Assembly: GCF_010730955.1 (NCBI RefSeq)
Contig: NZ_AP022577.1
Location: forward strand, 1,860,001 to 1,924,000
Source: Mycolicibacterium aubagnense
GTDB lineage: Bacteria > Actinomycetota > Actinomycetes > Mycobacteriales > Mycobacteriaceae
DNA length: 64,000 nucleotides
Direction of reading: 5' to 3'
Shown: positions 1 through 13,693 of the stretch, piece by piece
Position numbering within the stretch: position 1 is the stretch's first letter
How the letters are laid out: every line of letters begins with the position of its first letter
Position numbers and translations under genes: made by a program
Notes under the pieces: model-generated
The model's input: the letters and a program-made list of their open reading frames with translations, nothing else
The model's database searches: none
What the model was told of the DNA's origin: nothing

Positions 1-717
1 TCCGGCAACGATGCGGCGCACGCGCTGGCGATGCAGGTCGGCGGCATGGACACCGCGATCACCAAGATCAACGATCTGGCATCCAAGCTCGGCGGCCGCG
101 ACACCCGGGCGGCCACCCCGTCCGGCCTCGACGGACCCGGCATGAGCACTTCGGCCTACGACATGGGCCTGTTCTACCGCTACGCCTGGCAGAACCCGAC
201 GTTCGCCTCCATCGTCGCGACGCAGAAGTACAACTTCCCCGGACATCCGGCCAAGCCGGGCGAACCCGGTGACCACCCGGGCTACGAGCTCGAGAACGAC
301 AACAAGCTGCTCTACAACTACCCGGGCGCACTCGGCGGCAAGACGGGTTACACCGACGACGCCGGGCAGACGTTCGTCGGCGCCGCTGATCACGACGGAC
401 GCCGCCTGGTCGCGATCCTGCTGCACGGCACCCGGGTGCCGATCGCGCCGTGGGAGCAGGCCGCACACCTGCTGGACTACGGATTCGCGACCCCGCCCGG
501 CACCAAGGTCGGCAAGCTGATCGAGCCGGACCCGTCGCTCACCCAGCACAAGCCTGACGCGAAGCATCCCACGGCCGCGCAGGCCATGGATGCGTTGCCT
601 CCGGCGGACGCCCTGCCGATCCGCGTCGGCGTCGGCGTGGTCGGGGGCGCGATTGTGCTCTCGCTGATGATGGCTGCCCGTTCGATCAATCGGCGCCCGC
701 AGCACTCCAATCGGTAG
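1..717 (+). CDS. dacB: D-alanyl-D-alanine carboxypeptidase, C-terminal part (truncated by window edge)
   Basis: This is a penicillin-binding DD-carboxypeptidase that trims the terminal D-Ala of peptidoglycan stem peptides outside the membrane. The frame is open from base 1 and starts with Ser-Gly-Asn, the SxN active-site motif; the SxxK motif and signal peptide lie before the window. The third motif, KTG, is at 340-348 inside [12 protein letters not shown] hydrophobic segment near the C-terminus followed by Arg residues (Ser-Ile-Asn-Arg-Arg) looks like a membrane anchor. The stop is 14 bp before nagA, suggesting co-transcription of wall trimming and amino-sugar salvage. Family assignment is firm; which paralogue (dacB1-like by neighbourhood) is inferred. 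Confidence 0.9.
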   Translation, partial: SGNDAAHALAMQVGGMDTAITKINDLASKLGGRDTRAATPSGLDGPGMSTSAYDMGLFYRYAWQNPTFASIVATQKYNFPGHPAKPGEPGDHPGYELENDNKLLYNYPGALGGKTGYTDDAGQTFVGAADHDGRRLVAILLHGTRVPIAPWEQAAHLLDYGFATPPGTKVGKLIEPDPSLTQHKPDAKHPTAAQAMDALPPADALPIRVGVGVVGGAIVLSLMMAARSINRRPQHSNR

Positions 718-730
718 AGACTGACGAGCG

Positions 731-1897
731 ATGACGCTCATCTCGGCCGGGACCGTTGTTTTCGGAGGCTCAGCGCTCGACGCTGTGTCCCGGCCCGGGT
801 GGCTGGATATCAATGGCAACCGCATTGTGGCGTGCGGCAGCGGTGCCCCGCCCCGCGCCGTCGACGTCGACTTTCCGGACGGGGTCGTGGTGCCGGGCTT
901 CGTGGACATGCATGTGCACGGTGGCGGCGGATCCTCCTACAGCACTGACGATCCCGACCAGATCGCGCGGGCCGCCGAATTTCACCGCGCCCACGGCACC
1001 ACCACCACGCTGGCCAGCCTGGTCACCGCGGCGCCGGAAGTCCTGCTGTCCCAGGTCCGCGCCCTCGCCGACGCCACACAAGACGGCATCGTCGCGGGAA
1101 TCCACCTGGAGGGTCCGTGGCTCAGCTCCGCGCGCTGCGGAGCACACGACGCGACGCAGCTGCGGGATCCCGACCCCGCGGAGATCGACTCCGTACTCGC
1201 CGCGGCCGACGGCGCCATCCGGATGGTGACCATTGCCCCGGAGCTGCCTGGCGCCGATGTCGCGATAGAACGGTTCGTCGACGCGGGAGTGATTGTGGCC
1301 GTTGGCCATACCGACGCCAGCTACGAAGAGACCAAGCGGGCGCTGCAGCTCGGTGCCACCGTCGGCACGCACGTGTTCAACGGAATGCGTCCGTTGCACC
1401 ACCGCGATCCGGGCCCGGCGCTGGCGTTGTTGGAGGACGCCCGGGTGACGGTGGAGCTCATCGCCGACGGCGTCCATCTGCACCCGGCGCTCGTCCATCA
1501 GGTGGCGGTCACCGCCGGCTCGGACCGCGTCGCTCTCATCACCGATGCGATGGCGGCGGCCGGCATGCCAGACGGGATGTACCAACTGGGCGGGCTCGAC
1601 GTCCAGGTCACCGGCTCGGTGGCGCGGCTGCGCGAACGTGCCACCATCGCAGGCAGTACCGCGACCATGGACGCCCTGTTCCGCACGGCGGCAACGGGTT
1701 TGGAGTCAGCCTCGGATGTCGCGTTGCGGCACGCGGTGGCGATGACGGCGACGACGCCGGCGCGCACACTGGGCCTCGACGACGTCGGCGCGCTGCGGCC
1801 GGGGATGGCTGCTGATCTGGTGGTGCTGAACCGCAAACTTCAGGTTCGTGCGGTGGCGAAGCGTGGCGTGCTAACCGCGGGACCACCGGGCACGTAG
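731..1897 (+). CDS. nagA: N-acetylglucosamine-6-phosphate deacetylase NagA
   Basis: A 388-aa cytosolic amidohydrolase that deacetylates GlcNAc-6-phosphate to glucosamine-6-phosphate during wall recycling. Family marks are visible: the metal-binding HxH in VDMHVHGGGG (about residues 59-68), the Glu of HLEGPWL, the His of VGHTDASYE, the HVFNGMRPLHHR segment and the catalytic Asp of LITDAMAAAG. Length is normal. It begins with ATG 13 bases after the dacB stop and converges with the BrkB-like gene, the two stops lying 11 bp apart. A SIS-domain sugar-phosphate protein 2.3 kb downstream may handle its product. Confidence 0.95.
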   Translation: MTLISAGTVVFGGSALDAVSRPGWLDINGNRIVACGSGAPPRAVDVDFPDGVVVPGFVDMHVHGGGGSSYSTDDPDQIARAAEFHRAHGTTTTLASLVTAAPEVLLSQVRALADATQDGIVAGIHLEGPWLSSARCGAHDATQLRDPDPAEIDSVLAAADGAIRMVTIAPELPGADVAIERFVDAGVIVAVGHTDASYEETKRALQLGATVGTHVFNGMRPLHHRDPGPALALLEDARVTVELIADGVHLHPALVHQVAVTAGSDRVALITDAMAAAGMPDGMYQLGGLDVQVTGSVARLRERATIAGSTATMDALFRTAATGLESASDVALRHAVAMTATTPARTLGLDDVGALRPGMAADLVVLNRKLQVRAVAKRGVLTAGPPGT

Positions 1898-1908
1898 AAA
1901 CAGGCGCG

Positions 1909-2940
1909 CTACCGGCGGCGCGTCCACCGCGAAAGTCCCAGCCCGCCGAGCAGCCCCACGGCCGCGCCGACGACGACGCTGCCCGCGTCGACGCCTTCTC
2001 GTTCGCGATAGCGGGTGACGATCGTGGTCGGACCGGGCGGCGGCACCGAGGCCAGCGCGACGGTCTCCGGGGCGGTCGCCGCCCACGCGGTCGAGAAGAG
2101 GATCAGCCGTGCGGTGATGTAGGCGAATACCATGAGTCCCAGCACGGGACCGAACGTCGCACCCGCCGGTCCGTGCATGACGATGCGCAGGTAGATCGAC
2201 GCGATCTGTTTGAAGAGCTCGAAGCCCACCGCCGCAATCAGCGCGGCGCGGGCCGAGCTGCGCAGACTGACCGCCTCGCGGGGCAAGCGGGCAATGACCC
2301 AGGTGAACATCAACCACGCCACCGCGAACGACACGACGAACGACACCGCCCGCAGGAGCACGCCGAGGCCGGGCACGTGCCCGATGCCCAACCAGTGCAG
2401 CAGTGTCGTCATCAGTCCGGAGTCGCCCAGGGCGGTCAGACCGATCGTGATGACGGTCGCCAGGAAGGCCGAGAAGAGCGCCAACAGGTCCGACACCTTG
2501 GTACGCACCCAGCCGTCGGGCTCGCTCTGCTGTTCCCACATCTCGGTGAGGGCATTGCGGAGGTTGGCCATCCAGCCCAGGCCGGCCCAGGCCGCGGTGG
2601 CCAGACCGATGATCCCGACCGACGTGCGTGATTTCACGGCGGAGTCCATCAAACCGACCAGCTGATTGCCGAAATCTCCGGCAACTGCGGACCGGATGTG
2701 CGTCTCGAGCTCGGCCAACAGGTCAGGACGGGACGCCAGCACGAACCCACCGACCGCAAAACCGACCATGAGCAGCGGGAACAGCGCGAACACCGTGAAG
2801 TAGGTGATTCCGGCGGCGTAGAAGTCGCCGTTGCAGGTCTGGTAGCGGTCCTGGGCCCGCATGATCCGATCCAGCCACGGATGCCGCTGACGCAGCCGTT
2901 CGAGCAAGCCCGGCTGGTCCGAGTCGGTCATTTTCGGCAA
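1909..2940 (-). CDS. YihY/BrkB-family inner-membrane protein
   Basis: A 343-aa polytopic membrane protein of the YihY/virulence factor BrkB (UPF0761) family, whose biochemical function is unsettled. The N-terminus is a short charged cytosolic stretch, LLERLRQRHPWLDRIMRAQDR, followed by about six hydrophobic segments, the first reading YFTVFALFPLLMVGFAVGGF, and an Arg-rich C-terminus. The family-typical order of a first membrane hairpin then WAGLGWMANLRNALTEMW is present. It lies downstream of trpS on the same strand with a 66-bp gap, so it may be read from its own promoter. Neighbour order matches Rv3335c-Rv3336c of M. tuberculosis from memory. Confidence 0.85.
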   Translation of the reverse strand: MPKMTDSDQPGLLERLRQRHPWLDRIMRAQDRYQTCNGDFYAAGITYFTVFALFPLLMVGFAVGGFVLASRPDLLAELETHIRSAVAGDFGNQLVGLMDSAVKSRTSVGIIGLATAAWAGLGWMANLRNALTEMWEQQSEPDGWVRTKVSDLLALFSAFLATVITIGLTALGDSGLMTTLLHWLGIGHVPGLGVLLRAVSFVVSFAVAWLMFTWVIARLPREAVSLRSSARAALIAAVGFELFKQIASIYLRIVMHGPAGATFGPVLGLMVFAYITARLILFSTAWAATAPETVALASVPPPGPTTIVTRYREREGVDAGSVVVGAAVGLLGGLGLSRWTRRR

Positions 2941-3006
2941 ACCCCCTTGTTTGCCGGAAAGCCTAGTGTGCGTCGCCGTCGGTGTCCTGACACCTCGCCC
3001 GTGGCA

Positions 3007-4146
<1,140 letters not shown>

Positions 4147-4194
4147 CTACTACTGGATGGTGAGCCGGACAAGGAGAAGGACAAGGAGAAGACA

Positions 4195-5235
4195 GTGCGC
4201 CCCAATCAGATAACCCCCGGCCACCTGATGGCCGCCGAAATCGCCGAACAGCCGCAGGTATGGCGCCGGCTGCTCGACGAGGGCCGCGAACCGATCAGCG
4301 CCCTCGCCGCCCGGATCGCCGCGGCCGCACCACGATTCGTCCTGTTCGTGGCACGCGGCACCAGCGACCACGCCGCGCTGTACGCGAAATACCTGGTGGA
4401 GATCACCCACGGCCTACCCGCAGGCCTGGTCTCCCCCTCGACCATGACGGTCTATGGCGCCCAACCCGACCTGCGCGATGTGCTCTACATCGCGGTGAGC
4501 CAATCCGGCGGGTCACCGGACCTGGTGCGCTCGGTGGAGGTGGCCCGCGACCGCGGCGCGCTCACCGTGGCCGTCACCAACAACGCCGCGTCGGATCTGG
4601 CGCGGGCAGCACAGGTGCACATCGACGTGCTGGCCGGTGCCGAGCGATCGGTGGCGGCGACGAAGTCCTACACCGCTGAGTTGCTCGCGCTGCAGCTGTT
4701 GCTCGGCCACGACGCCAACGGGGTCGACGCCCTACCCGATCTCGGCGAGCAGGTGCTCGGGTCCGGCGATCGCGTACGTGAAGTCGCGCAGCGGTACCGG
4801 TTCGCGCAACGGCTCGTCACCACCGCGCGCGGCTACTCCTACCCCACTGCCCGCGAAGCCGCGCTGAAGCTCATGGAGACGTCTTACCTTTCCGCACAGG
4901 CATTTTCGGGCGCTGATCTGCTGCACGGCCCGCTCGCCACGGTCGATCCGCAGGTACCGGTGCTCGCGGTGGTTCCCGAAGGCGCCGGCGGACAGGCGAT
5001 GGCGCCGGTGCTGGCACGGCTGGCTGAGCGCAACGCCGACGTGTTCGGCGTCGGGGCTGCCACGGCGCTGTCGGGCCTGGCGGGTGGGATCACGCTGCCA
5101 AGCGGCGTGTCGGGCGAACTGTCCCCGATGCTGGAAATCCTTCCGCTGCAACAGCTTGCCCTGCATCTGGCGCTCGCCCGCGGCGATGACCCGGACCAGC
5201 CGCGGGGGCTGCGGAAGGTGACGGAGACGCTGTGA
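4195..5235 (+). CDS. Stand-alone SIS-domain sugar-phosphate isomerase/deaminase
   Basis: A 346-aa protein made of two SIS domains (phosphosugar binding) like the C-terminal isomerase half of GlmS, but lacking the N-terminal glutaminase domain with its Cys nucleophile. Visible marks are the phosphate loop AVSQSGGSPDLV, the repeat-like GAERSVAATKSYTAE, and HGPLATV in the second domain. Such proteins act as glucosamine-6-phosphate deaminase-like (NagB-II) or ketose/aldose aminosugar isomerases. GTG at 4195 is chosen because AAGGAGAAG lies just before it and the conserved region begins shortly after; the long open frame upstream is antisense to trpS. Proximity of nagA supports amino-sugar use. 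The exact substrate cannot be told from sequence. Confidence 0.85.
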   Translation: MRPNQITPGHLMAAEIAEQPQVWRRLLDEGREPISALAARIAAAAPRFVLFVARGTSDHAALYAKYLVEITHGLPAGLVSPSTMTVYGAQPDLRDVLYIAVSQSGGSPDLVRSVEVARDRGALTVAVTNNAASDLARAAQVHIDVLAGAERSVAATKSYTAELLALQLLLGHDANGVDALPDLGEQVLGSGDRVREVAQRYRFAQRLVTTARGYSYPTAREAALKLMETSYLSAQAFSGADLLHGPLATVDPQVPVLAVVPEGAGGQAMAPVLARLAERNADVFGVGAATALSGLAGGITLPSGVSGELSPMLEILPLQQLALHLALARGDDPDQPRGLRKVTETL

Positions 5236-5265
5236 TGGTCATCGTGGCGGGTCGGGTGGTCGCCC

Positions 5266-5691
5266 TCAATCGGGTGCGGGCGCCAGACGTTGCAGCACCC
5301 TGAGGAAGACGCGGCGCTCGTCGGCGCTCAACTCACCGAGCCAGTGCTCCTCACCGCGCTGAATGTCGGCCTGCACGGCGTCTTTGAGCCTGCGCCCGGC
5401 TGCAGTGATCGACAGGAGCCGGACTCGACGATCATCCGGGTCGGGGGTGCGCTCGATGTAGCCACGGTCCTGGAGGTCGTCGAGTGTGGGGATGATGCGC
5501 GTCTTGTCCGCGCCGATCGCCTGGGCCAGCAGGGCCTGCGACCGCATCGGTGTCTCGTCGAGAGCCAGTAGCACGACATACCCCCACATGGAGACACCGT
5601 GTGCGTCCAGCACGGGCTGCTCGGCGGCCATCAGCTCACGCAGCAGTGGCGCAAGCATCGCGGCGAGGTCAGGTCGCTTGGCGGCAGACAC
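5266..5691 (-). CDS. MarR-family transcriptional regulator
   Basis: A 141-aa winged-helix DNA-binding protein. The helix-turn-helix and wing are seen in QALLAQAIGADKTRIIPTLDDL followed by GYIERTPDPDDRRVRLLSITAAG, the standard MarR wing with its DxRxR core. Size is typical. It is divergent from the DinB-like gene with only 51 bp between the starts, and that gap holds a perfect 7-bp inverted repeat, so it probably represses both itself and its neighbour. The ligand is unknown. Confidence 0.92.
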   Translation of the reverse strand: MSAAKRPDLAAMLAPLLRELMAAEQPVLDAHGVSMWGYVVLLALDETPMRSQALLAQAIGADKTRIIPTLDDLQDRGYIERTPDPDDRRVRLLSITAAGRRLKDAVQADIQRGEEHWLGELSADERRVFLRVLQRLAPAPD

Positions 5692-5713
5692 CAGATCATC
5701 GTAGGCATTGCCA

Positions 5714-5737
5714 TATCGTATACACTCGCTTACGATA
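5714..5737. promoter_or_regulatory. Probable MarR operator (inverted repeat)
   Basis: TATCGTA at 5714-5720 and its exact reverse complement TACGATA at 5731-5737, separated by 10 bp, sit in the 51-bp divergent region between the MarR regulator (start 5691) and the DinB-like gene (start 5743). Symmetry and position fit an autoregulatory MarR site; binding is inferred. Confidence 0.7.
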
Positions 5738-5742
5738 AGCTC

Positions 5743-6375
5743 ATGCCTACATTATCTACCGATCTCCTCAGCGCCCACCGCGTCGCGATCCTTGCCTCGG
5801 TCGACGTGGTCGGCACCGTCACCGGTAACGACCTGAAACGTCCGACCCCGTGCGCCGGATGGGATTTGGCCGACCTACTCGCTCACATGACGGTGCAGCA
5901 CCGCGGCTTCGCAGCGGCCGCTCGCGGCGGTGGCCAGGACCTCGGCCTCTGGAATCCGGACAGCGTTCGCGATACCCAAGACCCGGTGGGCGATTACGCG
6001 GCCGCCGCACACGACGTGGTGGCGGCGTTCGCCGAAGCCGATCCCGCCAGCCAGTTCGCATTACCGGAACTCGGCACATCGGTGCCCGCGGAGATGGCGA
6101 TCGGCTTCCACCTGATCGACTACGCGGTGCACGGCTGGGATGTGGCCGCCACGCTCGGCGCCCCCTTCACGCTGCCCGACGACGTCGTCGCCGCGGCGCT
6201 TCCCCTGGCCCTGGCCGTGCCCGACGGCGACTTCCGCAACATGGCCAATGCGCCGTTCGGCCCAGCCCAGACCGGCGACAGCCCAACGGATTTCGACCGC
6301 CTACTGCGCCACCTGGGCCGCGACCCGCACTGGAGCGATGCGTCCGACCACGAGTCACCCCATCCCGTCCAGTAA
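5743..6375 (+). CDS. TIGR03086-type / maleylpyruvate isomerase N-terminal (DinB-like) protein
   Basis: A 210-aa protein of the mycothiol-dependent maleylpyruvate isomerase N-terminal / DinB-like four-helix fold. The signature RPTPCAGWDLADLLAHMTVQHRGFAAAARG is present near residues 28-58, with the metal-site His residues in LLAHM and FHLIDYAVHGWDVA. Members use or bind a metal and mycothiol; substrates are usually unknown. The start is the ATG at 5743, immediately after the inverted repeat, and not the further upstream start that would overlap the MarR gene. Likely controlled by the divergent MarR regulator. Confidence 0.88.
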   Translation: MPTLSTDLLSAHRVAILASVDVVGTVTGNDLKRPTPCAGWDLADLLAHMTVQHRGFAAAARGGGQDLGLWNPDSVRDTQDPVGDYAAAAHDVVAAFAEADPASQFALPELGTSVPAEMAIGFHLIDYAVHGWDVAATLGAPFTLPDDVVAAALPLALAVPDGDFRNMANAPFGPAQTGDSPTDFDRLLRHLGRDPHWSDASDHESPHPVQ

Positions 6376-6382
6376 CAGATCG

Positions 6383-6420
6383 AGGACTTTCGGCCCTATT
6401 AGCAGTAACTTTCGGCCACT
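6383..6420 (+). promoter_or_regulatory. Two DosR-like boxes upstream of the ferredoxin gene
   Basis: Two related motifs, AGGACTTTCGGCCCT at 6383-6397 and TAACTTTCGGCCACT at 6406-6420, are 23 bp apart and end about 36 bp before the ferredoxin start. They resemble the dormancy regulator DosR binding consensus (GGGACTTNNGGCCCT type) known from mycobacteria, where an fdxA ferredoxin is a regulon member. The assignment is by eye. Confidence 0.55.
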
Positions 6421-6456
6421 GAGGTCAAGTGCTACCTCATCGATACCGTCCGGTGT

Positions 6457-6798
6457 ATGACTTACGTTATCGGGCGAGAATGCGTTGACGTCACGGACAT
6501 GTCTTGCGTACAGGAGTGCCCGGTCGACTGCATCTACCAAGGCGACCGAGCGCTCTATATCAATCCGCGGGAATGCGTGGATTGCGGTGCCTGCAAGCTG
6601 ATTTGCCGTGTCGATGCGATCTACTACGACGCCGATCTGCCCGAAGACCAGCTCGCGTTCCTCGCGGACAATGCCGCGTTCTTCGATGAGGTACTCCCGG
6701 GACGCGACGCGCCGCTGGGCTCACCCGGCGGCGCCGGCGCCATCGGTCGCATCGGAGTGGACACCCCGCTGGTATCGGCCCTGCCCGTTCGGAGCTAG
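6457..6798 (+). CDS. fdxA: 7Fe ferredoxin (FdxA type)
   Basis: A 113-aa small electron-transfer protein carrying a [3Fe-4S] and a [4Fe-4S] cluster. The N-terminal Cys set is CVDVTDMSCVQECPVDC and the second is CVDCGACKLIC. In most 7Fe ferredoxins the last cluster Cys is followed by Pro; here Arg follows (CRVDAIYY), a small departure. The C-terminal tail runs longer than the cluster domain, as in other actinobacterial members, and ends in a Gly/Ala-rich stretch. The start ATG (MTYVIG) is unambiguous. Upstream DosR-like boxes suggest hypoxia or nitric oxide induction, as known for mycobacterial fdxA. Confidence 0.92.
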   Translation: MTYVIGRECVDVTDMSCVQECPVDCIYQGDRALYINPRECVDCGACKLICRVDAIYYDADLPEDQLAFLADNAAFFDEVLPGRDAPLGSPGGAGAIGRIGVDTPLVSALPVRS

Positions 6799-6835
6799 CC
6801 CACCAGACCAGCGTTGATATCGCGGCCGAGTCCGA

Positions 6836-7639
6836 TCAGCCGTACTCGACCGTCACCGGCGCGTGGTCCGACCAGCGCAACGCATACGCCGCGGCCCGCT
6901 CGACCCGGGCAGCCACGGCCTTGGGCGCCAGCTTGGCGTTGGCGAGGTGGTAGTCGATGCGCCACCCGGCGTCGTTGTCGAATGCCTTGCCGCGCCAGGA
7001 CCACCAGCTGTACGGCCCGGCGACGTCGGGGTGCAGCTCACGCACCACGTCGGTCCAGCCGGAGGCCATCAGCTCAGACAGCCACTGCCGCTCGCTGGGC
7101 AGGAACCCCGACTTCTTGACGTTGGCCTTCCACGCCTTGAGGTCCAGCTCCGTGGCGCAGATGTTCCAGTCGCCACAGATCACCACGTCGCGGCGCGTGC
7201 GGCTCAGCTCGGCCATGCGAGCGGCCAGCGCCACCATGAAGCGTTCCTTCTCCACCTGCTTGTCGGTCTCGGCCTCGCCGGTGGGCACATACACGCTGGC
7301 GACCGTGACGCCGTCGGTATCGGCTTCCAGATACCGACCGTGCGCGACGAATTCGCAGTCCGGGCTCAGCCCCACCCGCACCGCCGAGATCGGCGCCCGG
7401 GACAGCACCGCAACCCCGTTGCGGCCCTTCGCGTGCGGCTCAGCCGACGCCAGGTGCCAACCGGCGTCCAGCGCCGGCGCCAGAGCCTGCGCCAACTGCG
7501 CGTCGTCGGCCCGAGTTTCCTGCAGGCAGATGACGTCGGACGTGGTGTCCTTCAACCACGGCAGCAGCCCGAGGTTCTCCTCGGAGCGCTCTTTGACCGC
7601 GGCGCGGATGCCGTTGACGTTGATGGTGGTGACGATCAC
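6836..7639 (-). CDS. xthA: Exodeoxyribonuclease III / AP endonuclease family
   Basis: A 267-aa exonuclease III-type Mg-dependent nuclease of the endonuclease/exonuclease/phosphatase fold, cutting at abasic sites and removing 3-prime blocks in base-excision repair. Motifs are TINVNGIRA at the N-terminus, ICLQETRADD with the metal Glu, CGDWNICATELDLKAWK, and the C-terminal WRIDYHLAN and WSDHAPVTVEY with catalytic Asp-His. GTG at 7639 (VIVTTINVNG) is preferred because upstream codons encode non-family residues and overlap a hairpin. Gene symbol is by family; a second xth paralogue in mycobacteria is possible. Confidence 0.88.
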   Translation of the reverse strand: MIVTTINVNGIRAAVKERSEENLGLLPWLKDTTSDVICLQETRADDAQLAQALAPALDAGWHLASAEPHAKGRNGVAVLSRAPISAVRVGLSPDCEFVAHGRYLEADTDGVTVASVYVPTGEAETDKQVEKERFMVALAARMAELSRTRRDVVICGDWNICATELDLKAWKANVKKSGFLPSERQWLSELMASGWTDVVRELHPDVAGPYSWWSWRGKAFDNDAGWRIDYHLANAKLAPKAVAARVERAAAYALRWSDHAPVTVEYG

Positions 7640-7684
7640 GAAGCAGAACCCTAACGTCCGGGTACGACAGGCCTGAAACGCCGA

Positions 7685-7735
7685 ACGTGAGCTTGTGTGC
7701 GAGAAATTTGAGAAATCTCGCACACAAGCTCACGT
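7685..7735. terminator. Long perfect hairpin between icd and xth
   Basis: A 20-bp perfect inverted repeat: stem 7685-7704 pairs with 7716-7735 around an 11-nt loop. It stands 10 bp past the isocitrate dehydrogenase stop, so it can act as a terminator for that gene, without a U-tract. Its core CTTGTGTGCGAGA has the look of a dispersed intergenic element. Confidence 0.7.
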
Positions 7736-7745
7736 CGGAAGGGAG

Positions 7746-9983
<2,238 letters not shown>

Positions 9984-10046
9984 GGTCACTCTCCCGGCGT
10001 CACGGACGGTACGAACAAAAATCTATGTCGAGTCCGGCGTCTGCAC

Positions 10047-10208
10047 ATGACTACCCCGTCGCACGACGGTTACGAAGTTACCGTGACCGGCAGGGCAGCC
10101 TTCCGGTGGACTGCGTATCTGCGCACAGAACTGGATCGATACCGACAGCTGCGCGAACCGGAGCAACCGCAGCGCACCCCGTCCGGCCACGCCGAGGGCA
10201 CCAGCTAG
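10047..10208 (+). CDS. Possible small protein, 53 aa, in the icd-metY gap
   Basis: ATG at 10047 opens a 53-codon frame ending TAG at 10208, just before the SAM-IV aptamer. The peptide begins MTTPSHDGYEVTVTGRAAF, continues with an Arg/Glu-rich amphipathic stretch (YLRTELDRYRQLREPE) and ends in a polar tail. Third positions are mostly G or C, as in real genes here. No family is recognised, and no strong ribosome-binding site is seen. It could equally be chance. Its position means any transcript covering it would run into the riboswitch. Confidence 0.4.
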   Translation: MTTPSHDGYEVTVTGRAAFRWTAYLRTELDRYRQLREPEQPQRTPSGHAEGTS

Positions 10209-10242
10209 CAGTTGCCACGCCTCTTGAGATACCCTCGAAACC

Positions 10243-10355
10243 GGTCATGAGTGCCAGCGTCAAGCCCCGGCTTGCTGGCCGGCAACCCTCCATCCGCGGT
10301 GGGGTGCCCCGGGAGACGACCAGGTTGAGCAGCCGCACATGGGCTGCGAGGCAAG
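10243..10355 (+). ncRNA. SAM-IV riboswitch upstream of metY-metX
   Basis: The region shows the S-adenosylmethionine riboswitch core of the SAM-IV class: GGTCATGAGTGCCAGCG at the 5-prime side, a GC-rich helix, CCGGCAACCCTCCA, GCGGTGGGGTGCCCCGGG, and GACGACCAGGTTGAG closing P1, followed by the extra stem GCAGCC/GGCTGC at 10329-10334 and 10342-10347. SAM-IV elements are known upstream of sulfur amino acid genes in actinobacteria. It should shut down the methionine operon when SAM is plentiful. Confidence 0.9.
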
Positions 10356-10357
10356 CG

Positions 10358-10378
10358 CGGGTCCGCCACACGGACCCG
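10358..10378 (+). promoter_or_regulatory. Hairpin after the aptamer (possible expression platform)
   Basis: CGGGTCCG at 10358-10365 and CGGACCCG at 10371-10378 form a perfect 8-bp stem with a 5-nt loop, three bases after the aptamer. It lacks a U-run, so either a Rho-type or structural pausing role, or a purely architectural one, is possible. metY translation starts 103 bp later behind an AGGAGA site. Confidence 0.5.
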
Positions 10379-10456
10379 GATGACTGGGTGAGTGGAGGCT
10401 TCTATGTGTCGCTGTCCGTGATTCGCAGAGTTCGCGAACCCATTCGTCGTACCTAA

Positions 10457-12950
<2,494 letters not shown>

Positions 12951-12954
<4 letters not shown>

Positions 12955-13667
12955 CGGGCGAACGCTCGCTGTCCTTCGGGGAACAGGCTGCTGCCTACGA
13001 ACGGGGACGTCCGTCGTACCCGCCGGAGTCCATCAACTGGCTGCTGCCCACCGGGGCCGTCGACGTGCTCGACCTCGGCGCCGGTACCGGCAAGCTGACC
13101 GTCCGACTGGCCGAACGCGGTCTGGCGGTCACTGCCGTCGATCCCATCCCCGAGATGCTGGAGGTGCTCAGCGGGTCATTGCCGTCGGTGCCCGCTCTGC
13201 TCGGCACGGCCGAGGAAATCCCGTTGCCCGACAACAGTGTCGACGCGGTCCTGGTCGCACAGGCCTGGCACTGGTTCGACCCGGAGCGGGCCGCCGCAGA
13301 GGTGGCGCGGGTGCTGCGGCCGGGCGGCCGGCTGGGTCTGGTGTGGAACATCCGCGATGAGCGGCTGGGCTGGGTCAAAGAACTGAACCGCATCATCGGC
13401 TGCGAACATGACCCATCCGCCGACTCGCTGTCCGACGCGTTCAGCGACATCGAGACCCACCGGTTCGAGTGGACGAGTTACCTTACGCCGCAAGCACTTC
13501 TGGACCTCGTCGCGTCCCGGAGCTACTGCATCACCTCACCCGCCGACGTGCGCCGACGGGTCCTGGGTGAAGTGCGAGAGCTCCTGAACACGCATCCGGC
13601 CCTGGCCAACAGCAACGGTCTGGCACTGCCGTACGTCACGCACTGCGTGCGAGCGACCCTGGCCTAG
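12951..13667 (+). CDS. Class I SAM-dependent methyltransferase
   Basis: A 238-aa methyltransferase with the SAM-binding motif [16 protein letters not shown] (residues about 38-52), motif II-like [12 protein letters not shown], and the post motif [31 protein letters not shown] typical of Methyltransf_11 proteins. The GTG start overlaps the metX stop by four bases, so it belongs to the riboswitch-controlled operon; consumption of SAM by its reaction would fit that regulation. Substrate unknown. The M. tuberculosis counterpart in this position is Rv3342 (from memory). Confidence 0.9.
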
Positions 13668-13693
13668 TCGACCGTGGCTCGCGCGCCGTGCAC

